A stretch of DNA of 64,000 bases, taken from Sequoia sempervirens (lineage: Eukaryota; Streptophyta; Pinopsida; Cupressales; Cupressaceae). Positions 1 through 10,704 of this stretch are shown here, in pieces. The stretch spans positions 1-64,000 of the forward strand of contig VDFB02275557.1 of the NCBI GenBank assembly GCA_007258455.2, in the 5' to 3' direction. The notes under the pieces were generated by a model. It searched no databases. It was not told the origin of the DNA and saw only the letters and a list, made by a program, of their open reading frames with translations. Position numbers and translations under genes: made by a program. Within the stretch, counting starts at the first letter, position 1, and each line of letters begins with the position of its first letter.

Positions 1-150
1 ATCTATTGTAGTTCTCTCCTCCTCTTCCTCCGCACTTCTTTCCTCATCCGTGGGGAGTTCGCATCCTCTGATGAAATAGAAGGTAGAGAGTGGTCCTTCT
101 AGTAATAGAGGACATAAGAGGAGCCAACCTTCTCTGAAAGGTGGTCCCTG

Positions 151-558
151 TTGACTTGTTATGTCCTAGTGATGGAACAAGTCCCAACTTCTCTTGAGTT
201 TGTCACTGCTCCTGAATCACTCAGTGAGCCCTGCGGTGAATCTCAGGCAGAACCTTCTCCATCAGTTGAAGTGAAACATGGCACTCCTATTAAGTGCATG
301 TTTAACTCTTTGCATGAGGTTTCGGCATTGTCAGCGATCTTTGTGAAATCACTAACCTTACCTCCATAAGAGCTCGGTGGAGAGAACCTTGTGGGGCCCT
401 CTTCCTTATCCCTTGTTGCAGGAGGGCCAGATGCCCCTCCTCTTAACATTCCACCACTACAAGCTCATCCTCCTTCCCCCTACAATTATCTAGAGTGGGA
501 AGCATATGACCTCTTGGTCGATCAGTGTTAGGAGGAGGCCTCTTCTTTATCTTTATAT
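151..558 (+). pseudogene. C-terminal remnant of an unidentified LTR-element accessory protein (element F)
   Basis: One frame stays open for about 135 codons with only a stop at 367-369 and another at 529-531. It encodes a Ser/Pro/Glu-rich, low-complexity tail that I do not recognise. What follows (560-870) is AT-rich and includes a run near 740-750 (AGTGTTGGGGGAA) like the purine runs found before 3' LTRs of plant Ty3/Gypsy elements. With element A removed, this stretch joins 10705 onward, which leads to a polypurine tract and an LTR-like start at 12035. I therefore infer the 3' end of an old + strand element. The family is unproven; an Athila-like element is possible. Confidence 0.3.
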
Positions 559-870
559 TAGATGTGTGTGTGTGTTGTGATGTGTTCCCCCATGTTCATG
601 CTATGTGTGCCTGGATGACCCTTTTCATCCCTATTGGTGCTTGGATACAGGTGTTATTTTTGTGTTGTAAACCCTCTATTTGTATCATCATTCTTCCATT
701 TTTGTGACTTGATTCTCAATAAACTGGGGATGATGCAAAGTGTTGGGGGAATTTAGGCTTCCCTTCCATGATGACCCAATTTTTTATTTTTACTTTGTTT
801 TCTTGTGCATTCTTCACATGGTTTGATAAACTAGGGGGTTGATGACAGTTCATTTCATATACTATTATAT
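559..870. other. Non-coding stretch between the F remnant and element A
   Basis: AT-rich sequence with no credible reading frame. It holds the purine-rich AGTGTTGGGGGAA run and ends at the target-site copy ATATG (871-875) of element A. I see nothing else in it. Confidence 0.4.
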
Positions 871-875
871 ATATG

Positions 876-2012
876 TGTAGACACTAAAAAATGTCCTAAG
901 TCTACGAGCATCATTTTTCTTGGTCGTTGTCCTTCGATAATTGAATAATTCTAATTATTCAATTATGTTTGGTCATATTCCTCTATTAATTAAATAATTT
1001 TTAATTATTTAATTAATTCACATCCTCATCTTTATTCTATCTTGATCAATTAAAATTATTTAATTGTGTCACTAATTTCTCCCTCTTCTTCAATAGTTAA
1101 ATAGATTATTATTTATTTAATTATTTTGTCATCTTTCATCTATAGTTAAATAATTACCATTAATTATTTATCTATTCATGGTCCTTTAATTCTTCTATAG
1201 TTAAATAATTATTACAATTATTTAACTATCTCATGTCTAATTTTGATCTTTCCATTTAATTAAATTGATTAATTTAATTAAATACTCCTCTTGTCATTTT
1301 ATCTAAATAAATTATTTGGATAAATTATTTATTTTCCACTTGTCCATTTCCTCCATTTTCGAATAAATAATATAAAATAAATTATTTATGCACCACTTGG
1401 TCAAAGATGCCCTGTCATAATCCCCTGTCATAACATTCATTTCCTGTCATAGCTTGCATGTCCCTGCATGTCCTTGCATGCCTATCCTAGCCTGCATGTC
1501 TGTCATGGTCTGCATGTCTTTGCATGTCTTCCTGTCATGATTCCTCCAAGAATAGCATATTCTTGGTGCATCAATTCTGAACCATTGATCTTGGCATCTT
1601 TTCTAAGACTTAATCTCAACCACCCATTTCGTAACATCCCTCTCATGCATTTCCATCCATTGATCTTGGAATCTTTCTAGAAGATTAATCTCAATCGTCC
1701 ATTTGAATGGTTGTTTATAAAAGCAAGCTTCCTTCTCCATTTTCAATTTAACAGCTATTCTTCTCCAACTTTCTACTTATCATTTGTAGGTATTTGCACA
1801 AGTCACACTACAAATCTGAGGGCATATTTGCAAAAGGAGAAATAGGAGAACAAGAGAAGGAATCAACTACAATATGGGGAGTCCTTTATTTTATTTGCTT
1901 TCATTTTGAAATCTCCATTTGTTTGTATTCTCTTGTTTGGATGAAGTTAATAGTTTAGAAGTGTTGGCTGTCACTTTATCTATTCTATTTGATTCTCTAA
2001 CCCCATCTCACA
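876..2012 (+). repeat. 5' LTR of element A
   Basis: TG...CA ends, matched over its length by 9565-10699. The U3 part (about 938-1395) is a run of about nine short AT-rich inverted repeats, such as TTGAATAATT...AATTATTCAA. A TATA box lies at 1715-1722, so transcription should begin shortly after, leaving roughly 270 bases of R/U5. Confidence 0.95.
1715..1722 (+). promoter_or_regulatory. TATA box of the element A 5' LTR
   Basis: TATAAAAG in an otherwise mixed-composition stretch; the 3' LTR has TATAAAAT at the same place (10402-10409). Confidence 0.6.
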
Positions 2013-2028
2013 TTTGGTGAACCCGGCA
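2013..2028 (+). other. Primer-binding-site region of element A
   Basis: TTTGGTGAACCCGGCA directly follows the 5' LTR end, where a tRNA 3' end would pair. I cannot name the tRNA. Confidence 0.6.
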
Positions 2029-2411
2029 TTTGTTTTCTTGCAGAGAAATTGGTTTGTTTGTTTTTGGTGTTTTGCAGATTACAACCAAGAATTTATGTGA
2101 AATCTCGTCATCTTCTTTGGATCACAGAAAAATGGGTGCATGGAATCTTTAAAAATGATTATCTGGGTTTTGTAGGCCTCGTTCTCAACTTTCTGAAACT
2201 TCAAATGGTTTGAAATTTTGTTAAGTTTTGAAAAATTTATCGCTATTTTAATTTTCTATTGTCATTAAACTTTTCTTTTGAATTACTAATCTCTTGTTTT
2301 TAGCATGTCGCATAGCTTGGAGGGAGTCTAAAATTTGTTTCTATAGAAACAAAAATTGAGCTTTTTCATTTCTTTAGGCATAATAAATTTTGTTTTCTTT
2401 CAAACAACAAC

Positions 2412-2930
2412 AAATTGCATTTACACTCATGAGGATAAAATGAACCACAATTTGCATGTCACTCATTTGGTCTTAAAATGAACAGCAAATTGCATTTACA
2501 CTCATGAGGATAAAATGAACCACAATTTGCATGTCACTCATTTGGTCTTAAAATGAATGGAAAATTGCATTTACACTCATAAGGATAAAATGAACCACAG
2601 TTTGCATGTCACTCATTTGGTCTTAAAGTGAACAACAAATTGCATTTACACTCATGAGGATAAAATAAACAACAATTTGTATGTCACTCATTTGTTCTTA
2701 AAATGAACAACAAATTGCATATTTCATTCATGGGGCTTAAAACTAACAACAAATTTGCATGAATCACTCATTGGGCCTAAAATTTACAATTATAACTTGC
2801 ATTTTCATGTCATTGGGCTAAAATGAACACAAACATGGATTGAAAATCATATGGTTAAAATGAACTTGCATTCTTATGACATGAGTTTAAAATGAACTTT
2901 GTTTTTCATATTTTAAGTTAAACTTTTAAA
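2412..2930 (+). repeat. 75-bp tandem repeat in the element A leader
   Basis: AAATTGCATTTACACTCAT recurs at 2412, 2487, 2562 and 2637, and a diverged copy begins at 2712, a 75-bp period. Each unit pairs it with CACAATTTGCATGTCACTC. Copies decay towards 2930. There is no coding signal. Confidence 0.9.
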
Positions 2931-3460
2931 AAGAACAAAGTGTCTTGTGTGTCCTCCTCACATTATAATTTGGTAATTAAAATTTACAAGTGTCTTCAAA
3001 TTTTGTCACCTTGATGCAATAATCGAAGTATCCTCTCCCCTTGCGCATTCATGCGATCCTGGGTGTAAGAGAAATGGTTATTGCCTCTAGAACTTGGGCC
3101 TGCCTTGGTGGGAAAAAGTACTCACCCCAAGGCAACTCAGACTGGCAACAAAGCTTTTTGGCCAAGCTACCCCCGACAGGTATATAAATGTGAATCCTAA
3201 GGGAAAACCTAGGGTTACGAGTGCGGATGTGTCATACGAACCAAGTAGTACTCCCCAAAACCCTGTGGAGCTTAACCTCTTCAGGCTAGAGTGCCTCCTA
3301 AATGGAGCTTAATCTCGCACCCCATGTATGGCCACTCGAACGAGGGTCCCGAATTAAACACCTTTGTGTAGTAGCCAAAAACCTTATATTTGCTAGCACA
3401 GCACTGGTCGGTGTGAAGGCATCCGCATCTTCGCAGTCCATAGTATAGGTGATCAATCTG

Positions 3461-3680
3461 CCATGGGAGTTTCATCAGGGTTGGAAGCTTGGTTGGCCTA
3501 AGAAAAGAGTGCATTGTAAGGGGGAGCCCGTGCAACCAAGCTTCTAGATTCACACACTACTGATATGCGGTTGGGGAAACCCACGTGGAATCTAGTGAAT
3601 ATTGTCTTGGCCTAACCATAAGATTGTGCTTGTCTCATGTGTGTTTGCATACACCAAAACATTGTGCTTGTCAAGTGCTT
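3461..3680 (+). other. Structured 5' leader module of element A
   Basis: It begins GCCATGGGAGTTTCAT and contains a 12-bp inverted repeat, GAAGCTTGGTTG (3484-3495) against CAACCAAGCTTC (3533-3544). It continues with GGAATCTAGTGAATATTG and AGATTGTGCTTGT. Element B has the same ordered landmarks with a different stem sequence, and C keeps the final landmark near 35860. The function is unknown; an RNA signal for packaging, dimerisation or translation is possible. Confidence 0.6.
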
Positions 3681-4864
3681 GCTGGATTTTCAAACAATAT
3701 ACACAACATTCACAATCTAGACACAAACAATCAATGTCAGACAACTCAAACTTTTCAGCAAAACATCCAAAACAATAGTCTCAGCCTACTATCAAACATA
3801 TTCTTCCAGAAGTCTTCTGTCAAAATCAAATCATGAAATTGCTCAAATCTCTCATTCCTTGTACATTTTAGCTTGCATCTTACCATAGGGTCATCTTTGC
3901 AAATATTTAGCTTCATCCTTAGGCTTCGCCATTTGCATTTTCGGTCATAAACCAAAAACTTAGGTCCTCATCTCATTTTGCATATTTTGGATTAGGACAA
4001 CCTTACCTCGCTTTGCAAAATCTTGACTTTCAAAATTAGGTTATCATTGGACTTATACATCATTGTCTCCTTTAGTCATTGTCCTTTTGTGAGATCCTTC
4101 TGACTCAAAAGTCTAGTTAGGAAGACTCACTTGTCATTTTGTCCTTGTCATTTAGTCCTTCAAACAAGTCCTTTGATATTCCAAAATTGAGACATAGATC
4201 AAGCATAGGGTGGTTAGGAAACCTTCTTCCAAATCATTTTATACCTTTGCATTTGCATACCTTAGAAATTCAAATCATTTTAGTCCTCACCTTGCATATG
4301 TTTAAAATCCAAAGTATTATCATCATAGTCCTCATTTGGCATCTAGACTTTGCATTGGGCATTTCCTTAACCAACATTTTCACATTAGTCCTCACTGTCA
4401 CCTTGGCATTTGACATCCTTTCTTAACAATTTATCACCTTGCATTAGTCATTTTCCTTAGAAAAACATCATTATCACCTTGCATTGGCATCCTCCAAAAA
4501 CACAAAAAAAAAATTAGTGTCATAACTTGTCATCTTAGTCTTCATTGTCCTTTGGCATTAGTCATTTTCTTTAGACAACATTTTCATATTGCATCCCTTA
4601 TTGTCAAAAAAATCCAAAAACATAGTCTTGCATTGTCATCCTTTACACAAAAAATCCAAAACATAGTCTTGCATTATCATCTCTTTGCATTGTCATCCTA
4701 GTCACCTTGGCTTTTGGCATACTTGCATTATCATCTCCTTGCATTGCCATCCTTTATCACAAAAAAAAAAAAACATAGGCTAGTGTCATCCTTGCATTGT
4801 CATTATCTTCATTTGAGCAATTTCCTTAATGGTTGAGACTAGGCTTTAAAGACAAAGAGAACAA
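3681..4864 (+). other. Leader of element A, degenerate pyrimidine-rich repeats
   Basis: Diverged repeats of CCTTGCATTGTCATC and CATTAGTCATTTTCC type fill most of 4020-4850. No coding signal is seen. The first credible ATG of the long frame is 4865. Confidence 0.6.
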
Positions 4865-7174
4865 ATGGAAAAAATTGGACAAGATTTCAATCCCAACATT
4901 GATAATTACACTTATGACGTGAACCAACATTGGAATTTTTCTGACCCATTTCACAACATGAACATGCAATCTTCCATGAACATGCCATTTTCATCACAAA
5001 ATCCTTCTGAACCATTCATACAAAGAGACCAAAATGGACGAGCATATGTAGAAGACTTAAAAGTTGCAATGGAAAATCCTGATATAGCCTCCTTTGTAGA
5101 AAAATTAGTCTTACGTGACCCTCAAAGGTATCTATCCATGCTTTTGGTCCAAGGGACTAAGTTACCATAGGGCTTTGACATAAATACTTTGGGACCTCCA
5201 TCCATCTACCCTCGCCATCAAAAGTCACTTAACATAAATCATGCCATTAATTCACAACAAACATCCACTTATCACCCTTATCCTAACCTTGACAAGGGAA
5301 ACCAACTATCCACTAGTCCATTACAAGTCTCCATGTCATATTCTAGTCCTTCACCTACCAATCCCGTCCAAGTCTACATGCCTTATCAACCATCTACCAA
5401 CTCATGTCAAGTCTCAGCATCATACCTTATTAATCCAATCCAAGTCTCTATGTCCTATCTTAGTCCTTCATCCATTAATCCTTTTCAAGTCAATCCCTCA
5501 CAAGCCACATTTAGTCATGAAAATTATATCATTGTCCAAAGTCAAATCCCATTGTCTAAACTTGAGGATACATGTCAAAATGAAATCCCAAAGCACAACA
5601 TTATAACACCACCTTCATGTCAAGATCAAGGTAGTCCATCCCATGAACCTATCTTAAAGTCCATTCAAGAAGTCATTCAAGACAATCATGACATCCAAAA
5701 TACACCTACCATTGACCAAGAAGTCCAAATCCATGACAACCCCATTTTTGACCAAGACCCTACCATTGACCAAGAAATCCAAAATGATCCACTGCTTGAC
5801 CTTTATGCCATTCATGATCAAACACTTGAAGACGACCCTATCCAAACTCTAAGCGCATCCACTTCCAAAAATGAGACACTTGCCTCCATGACACACATAG
5901 ATGATATTCCTCAAGAACAAGAGTCTTCCATTATGGACATATTTTCAAATGATCGACCTATAGTTGACTTCATTGGACTCCATGACATTGGCCATAATGA
6001 TGGCTTTGACATTGACTTGGAAGCACCAATAGAATCATCTGAACCTGACATGTCAAAAGATCAGACTAAAGATATCAGTTAGAAATATGGCCAACATGAC
6101 AATGAAGCTAAGACACTTTATCAGCTAGGGTCATCTATCTTTGTCAGAGCAGGCTTTCTTGTAGAAAAAAATATTCCAAGTGACAGTGTCTACATACATC
6201 ATGATGGGTTAACATCTTGCTTTCAAAACAATAAATACCCCATCACAAACAGAATATGTCAGAGCATGCATTATCAAGGCAGAGGACTAGGCATACATGA
6301 GCAAGGCATTCAAGAACCAATACAGCTTTAGACAAATCATAGACATCAAGGTCTTGGCTATTCTTTAGTTAGTGAATCAAATGATGTCAGTGGAACCTCA
6401 TCGATACTGGGGGCAACCTTGTCAGATACAAACTTCAAAATGGAGTCCATGAAAAATCCTTGTCATAAGATTGTTTCCAACACCTCATCCACCCACACCA
6501 TAGACCATCATGCTCGACATATTAAACCTTCCCTTTGGAACCAACAAAAAGAAAAGTCTTACAAAGTCAAAAATCAAATGTCAAAGGCCATCAAATCAGA
6601 CAAAAAGACAAGTGGACAAATGAAATTAAAATGGATCCCAAAGAAAAGTGGATCAAGCAAAGAAAATATGACAAAAGAAAAAGTTAATCAAAATGTGGAG
6701 CCACAAGACAAAAGGACTCCCACATATAACAAATGTCCACCTCCTTCAAAATGGTCATCAAACAAGGCATCTAAGAGTGTTGGTTCCAAACATCGTCCCA
6801 ATCAAAATTTCAAAATTCATCATCCACCATCCCAAGTTTGGAAAATAAAAAGTGATTCATCCAAACATCCAAACAACCTTTCCATGTCTACCATCATCCA
6901 TCATAATCCTACATCTTGCCTAAAGTCCAAAAATCCCATGTCACAAATCCATCGCATCATGGTAGCAACTCTTTATCACAAGGATTCTCATGGCACTTTA
7001 TCGCGATGTGCGTATTTTGATAAGGCCAACTCTAGTACTAGAAAGGATCACAATGACATCAATCAGTTGTATACAAGCGATATGATCCTGACAAGACAAC
7101 TTCTTCAGCAAGGTCATTATTGGCATATCATGGCACCAGTCTCTACATTGACACTGTCAGTGGAATCAGAATAG
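4865..7174 (+). pseudogene. Decayed 769-codon protein of element A (short N-terminal motif, G-patch, basic C-terminus)
   Basis: A single frame runs from ATG 4865 to TAG 7172-7174, broken by three in-frame stops, all TAG (5168, 6080 and about 6329), with no frameshift. An N-terminal stretch ends in a TKLP motif resembling the KLPS of elements B and C. A long Asp/Gln/Pro-rich acidic middle part follows. Around 6265-6365 there is a G-patch-like segment (HYQGRGLG..EQGIQEPI..QGLGY) like the one before RT in element C. A basic C-terminal part has KLKWIPKK, SQVWKIK, VATLYHKD and WHIM, each matched in B in the same order. There is no capsid core, zinc knuckle, protease or RT. Conservation with B suggests a protein once under selection, perhaps an RNA-binding factor. 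The role is inferred. Confidence 0.75.
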
Positions 7175-7230
7175 TCAGTGGTCATCCTAAAATATAAAAA
7201 ATACAAAAAAAATTGAAAAATAAAAAATTG

Positions 7231-7390
7231 TCGCCCTGATGAAAACTCCTGCAACAAAGGCGTCTTGGTGACACAAAAAGCAAAAGTCAAGAAAAATAGT
7301 AAGAAAAAAATTTCATCCAACTGAAAACCTGCAAACAAGCTGGATAAGTACCATGATGAGAATCTAGCAAACAAGCGTCATGTGTAAAAT
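7231..7390 (+). other. Structured module 1 of element A, after the ORF
   Basis: Repeats of TGAAAA followed by a short stem-loop, preceded by an A-rich stretch: GATGAAAACTCCTG..AAAGGCGTC near 7238, CTGAAAACCTGCAAAC at 7321 and GATGAGAATCTAGC at about 7355, ending CGTCATGTGTA. Elements B and C have the same region in the same place with better-preserved stems. A's copy is the most diverged. Confidence 0.55.
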
Positions 7391-7924
7391 AAATCATCTA
7401 TGTGGACTTTTACACTTGGGGGCAAGTCGTCTCATTTTCCCATGCTTTCCTCATGACATTTACACCCATCCATTTCATCCATATCATTCCCCCGCCCATT
7501 TTCCCAGCTACCTTGGTCTTGACATAAAATATGAAAACATAAATCATGCTTTGGGGAAAAATCTTGACATGTCAATCCTTTGGTCACAAACTATGCATGC
7601 AACATCATGTCATTGTCGTCATAACCTCATTATCCCTATGTGACATAGTCCTTGAAGATCATATGCCAATTCCTCTAGTCGCATGTCTCCTACCAAGGCC
7701 ACCAATCAGTCTTTCATGTCTATCACTTATCTTGGTTTTCCCTTGTCAATTGTCTAAGGATACTCCATCATCCAATTTAGTCATGAACACAAGTCATTCC
7801 AATCATGTTATGCAACCGCCCATCAAACAATGTCCTCATTATCACTTGTCAATTGGTATTCAACTTGATTAGCGACACAATCATGTCTATCCTTGAAATC
7901 ATTCACATGCATCATAAATATGTC
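7391..7924 (+). other. Non-coding stretch of element A between module 1 and the 31-bp repeats
   Basis: Sequence of mixed composition. The reading frames in it have no counterpart in B or C. It begins with CTTGGGGGCAAG (GGGGGCA at 7418), a motif recurring across the three elements. Confidence 0.4.
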
Positions 7925-8060
7925 AAAAATCCCTAAAAATTAGAAAATGTCCTAAAAAAAGACCTAAAAATCAGAAAATGTCCTAAAAAAGACCTAAAAA
8001 TCAGAAAATGTCCTGAAAAAAGACCTAAAAATTGAAAAATGTCCTGAAAAAAACACAAAA
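7925..8060 (+). repeat. 31-bp tandem repeat in element A
   Basis: Four copies of a unit containing AGAAAATGTCCTAAAAAAG lie end to end, just upstream of module 2. Element B has an unrelated short repeat (CCAAAAACATTCAAAAAACA type) at the corresponding place. Confidence 0.8.
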
Positions 8061-8130
8061 CTTCCAAAATGGAATCATGTCAGTCAATACAGTCACGTCA
8101 ATTCAAGTCTTGATTAGTCTTTGTCATTGT

Positions 8131-8195
8131 CAAACTACGAGGTCTTTGAGTGCATGACGTAGGCAAGGCCATCTGTCGATGGGCCCTCGAGGCTG
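8131..8195 (+). other. Structured module 2 of element A (CTACG...CGTAGGCAAGG)
   Basis: CTACG (8135-8139) can pair with CGTAG (8158-8162). After GCAA a second hairpin follows: GGCCATC (8167-8173), loop TGTC, GATGG with one bulged G, then CC. The same pair of stems occurs once in B and three times in C with different paired bases, which argues for a conserved RNA structure. I recall a similar ACGTAGGCA box in 3' regions of angiosperm Tat/Ogre elements but cannot verify it here. Confidence 0.65.
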
Positions 8196-8394
8196 CACTA
8201 GGTCAGTCCATTAGGGTTCATTGCACAATTTTTGCACACACATGAAATAGTCTTTAAATTTGAACGAACAATCTACCCAAGTGAACTTCGACAATCTGTC
8301 AACGAAACATGAAAATCATCTTGACATATCAAAGTTGGTTAATCTCAATCAAACTTAGTCAAGCCAGTCAAATCTTGCTTACTCTTCAAATGTG

Positions 8395-9070
8395 TCCTTC
8401 TGAAGGGTAGCCCATCATTTAATCATGCCCTAGGGTGTGTCCTTCCTAGGAATCGTCATCGTCATCCGACATTTTGAGCAATCCTCTTGACGTTTAAGGA
8501 TCACTCCTCTTGACATAAATTTTCTTTCATATGTGTCCTTCTGAAGAACAACCCCTATCATTTATTCCTTAGGATGTGTCCTTCCTAGGCATTGTCACTG
8601 TCACCTGGCATTTTGAGGGATCCTCTTGACTTTTGGGGGTTTCTCCTCTTGACATCAACATTATTCAGGATGTGTCCTTCCTGAATTCGGCAATCTTCGA
8701 CACTCATCATCTTGGCATTGTCAAAACCTTGACACCCTGGCATCTCGACATCAAACCAGACATCTTGACATTAAAACACTTGGAAAACACTTGGCACTTG
8801 TCTGTTGATTTTTCATCATGTTACTAGTTTTTCAGCGAGATCTCGACAACAGGATTTAGAGAACTACCGACGTATCATGAGGTTTGTTTTGTCTTTTGAC
8901 ACTTATGTTACTAGTTTCTCAGTGATGTCCTGACTCCGGGATTTAGAAAAGTAGTGATGTATCATGATGATGGTTTTGGCTTTATTTTTTCCTTTTTGGT
9001 AATCATGTTGCTAGTTTCTTGAGGATGTCCTAGAAATTGGATTTAGAGAAGCAACGACATTTCATGACTT
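8395..9070 (+). repeat. Diverged repeats in the element A 3' region
   Basis: ATGTGTCCTTC units recur at about 8395-8680 with CTAGG or TGAAG variants. Then three units of about 90-115 bp (8818-9066) each carry CTAGTTT, a GATNTC-like box, GGATTTAGA and ATCATGA. Element B has a single related unit near 24660-24710. Confidence 0.65.
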
Positions 9071-9448
9071 GTCTTTCTTGTCTTTTTCTACTTGCGGTTG
9101 GTTATGGCAAAAAGACTGGGGCAAATGTGCCTTTTTGTATGAGTCATGATCATCCTTGTCTATGACTACTTATCTCACGTGATGGTACAACCTTGCACAC
9201 CTTGGTCTACGTCATATCACGGTGTTTGTTGGCCATTACAATAATCTTCCCAATGATGATAAATATAAAAATGTAAGTATGAAAGTTGGTTCCCCTATCT
9301 TTTTTTTCATCTAGCTTTCCATCTTCATCCTCCCTTCTCTTCCACACTAATATCCATCCCCTTCCAAGCTAACATTTCTTCTATCCTTCATCCTCTAGTC
9401 TTCTCATCAATTTCGAGAGCACACTTGTGTTCTTTGAACTCACCTGTC
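9071..9448 (+). other. Non-coding 3' stretch of element A
   Basis: Mixed composition, with a pyrimidine-rich run from 9298 to 9420. No coding signal or recognisable motif before the purine tracts. Confidence 0.4.
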
Positions 9449-9564
9449 CTCTCGAGGGGGCATACACAACCCTCCTCATCATTCTTCTTTCACTGGGGCA
9501 TATTTTAGAATTAAATTTCTTTGACACAATGCGATGAACTACATTATGTCAAAGAGGGGCAAAA
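9449..9564 (+). promoter_or_regulatory. Purine tracts before the element A 3' LTR
   Basis: CTCTCGAGGGGGCATA (9449-9464) and CACTGGGGCATA are followed by the polypurine tract AAAGAGGGGCAAAA (9551-9564) directly before the LTR. The last is where plus-strand DNA synthesis is primed in LTR elements. B and C show the same arrangement. Confidence 0.8.
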
Positions 9565-10699
9565 TGTAGACACTGAAAAATGTCCTAAGTCTGAAGCATC
9601 ATTTTTCTTGGTCGTTGTCCTTCGATAATTGAATAATTCTAATTATTCAATTATGTTTGATCATATTCCTCTATTAATTAAATAATTTTTAATTATTTAA
9701 TTAATTCACATCCTCATCTTTATTCTATCTTGATCAATTAAAATTATTTAATTGTGTCACTAATTTCTCCCTCTTCTTCAATAGTTAAATAGATTATTAT
9801 TTATTTAATTATTTTGTCATCTTTCATCTATAGTTAAATAATTACCATTAATTATTTATCTATTCATGGTCCTTTAATTCTTCTATAGTTAAATAATTAT
9901 TAAAATTATTTAACTATCTCATTTCTAATTTTGATCTTTCCATTTAATTAAATTGATTAATTTAATTAAATGCTCCTCTTGTCATTTTATCTAAATAAAT
10001 TATTTGGATAAATTATTTATTTTCCACTTGTCCATTTCCTCCATTTTCGAATAAATAATTAAAATAAGTTATTTATGCACCACTTGGTCAAAGATGCCCT
10101 ATCATAATCCCCTGTCATAACATTCATTTCCTATCATAGCTTGCATGTCCCTGCATGTCCTTGCATGCCTATCCTAGCCTGCATGTCTGTCATGGCCTGC
10201 ATGTCTTTGCATGTCTTCCTGTCATGATTCCTCCAAGAATAGCATATTCTTAGTACATCAATTTTGGACCATTGATCTTGGCATCTTTTCTGAGACTTAA
10301 TCTCAACCATCCATTTCGTAACATCCCTCTCATGCATTTCCATTCATTGATCTTGGAATCTTTCTAGAAGATTAATCTCAATCGTCCATTCGAATGGTTG
10401 TCTATAAAATCAAGCTTCCTTCTCCATTTTCAATTTAACAGCTATTCTTCTCCAACTTTCTACTTATCATTTGCAAGTATTTGCACAAGTCACACTACAA
10501 ATCTGAGGGCATATTTGTAAAAGGAGAAATAGGAGAACAAGAGAAGGAATCAACTACAATATGGGGAGTACTTTATTTTATTTGCTTTCATTTTGAAATC
10601 TCCATTTGTTTGTATTCTCTTGTTTGGATGAAGTTAATAGTTTAGAAGTGTTGGCTGTCACTTTATCTATTCTATTTGATTATCTAACCCCATCTCACA
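9565..10699 (+). repeat. 3' LTR of element A
   Basis: Copy of 876-2012 with scattered substitutions and small indels; ends CTCACA, followed by the target-site copy ATATG (10700-10704). The TATA box TATAAAAT lies at 10402-10409. Reading frames here continue into flanking DNA and are not genes. Confidence 0.95.
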
Positions 10700-10704
10700 A
10701 TATG

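Larger units (their letters stand above)
876..10699 (+). mobile_element. Element A: 9.8-kb non-autonomous LTR retrotransposon, Tat/Ogre-related
   Basis: Two near-identical LTRs (876-2012 and 9565-10699) begin TGTAGACAC and end CTCACA. The 5-bp direct repeat ATATG lies at 871-875 and 10700-10704, so this is a complete insertion. The order is LTR, primer-site-like TTTGGTGAACCCGGCA, 75-bp tandem repeats, structured leader, one long decayed ORF (4865-7174), structured modules at 7231-7390 and 8131-8195, polypurine tract AAAGAGGGGCAAAA, LTR. No capsid, protease, RT, RNase H or integrase can be read in any frame, so it must have depended on enzymes supplied in trans. The shared modules and termini place it with elements B and C. 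Few differences between the LTRs suggest a fairly recent insertion. Confidence 0.95.

Noticed and set aside
2412..2930. CRISPR-like array
   Set aside because: The 75-bp units are directly adjacent with no unique spacers, inside a retrotransposon leader of a plant genome.
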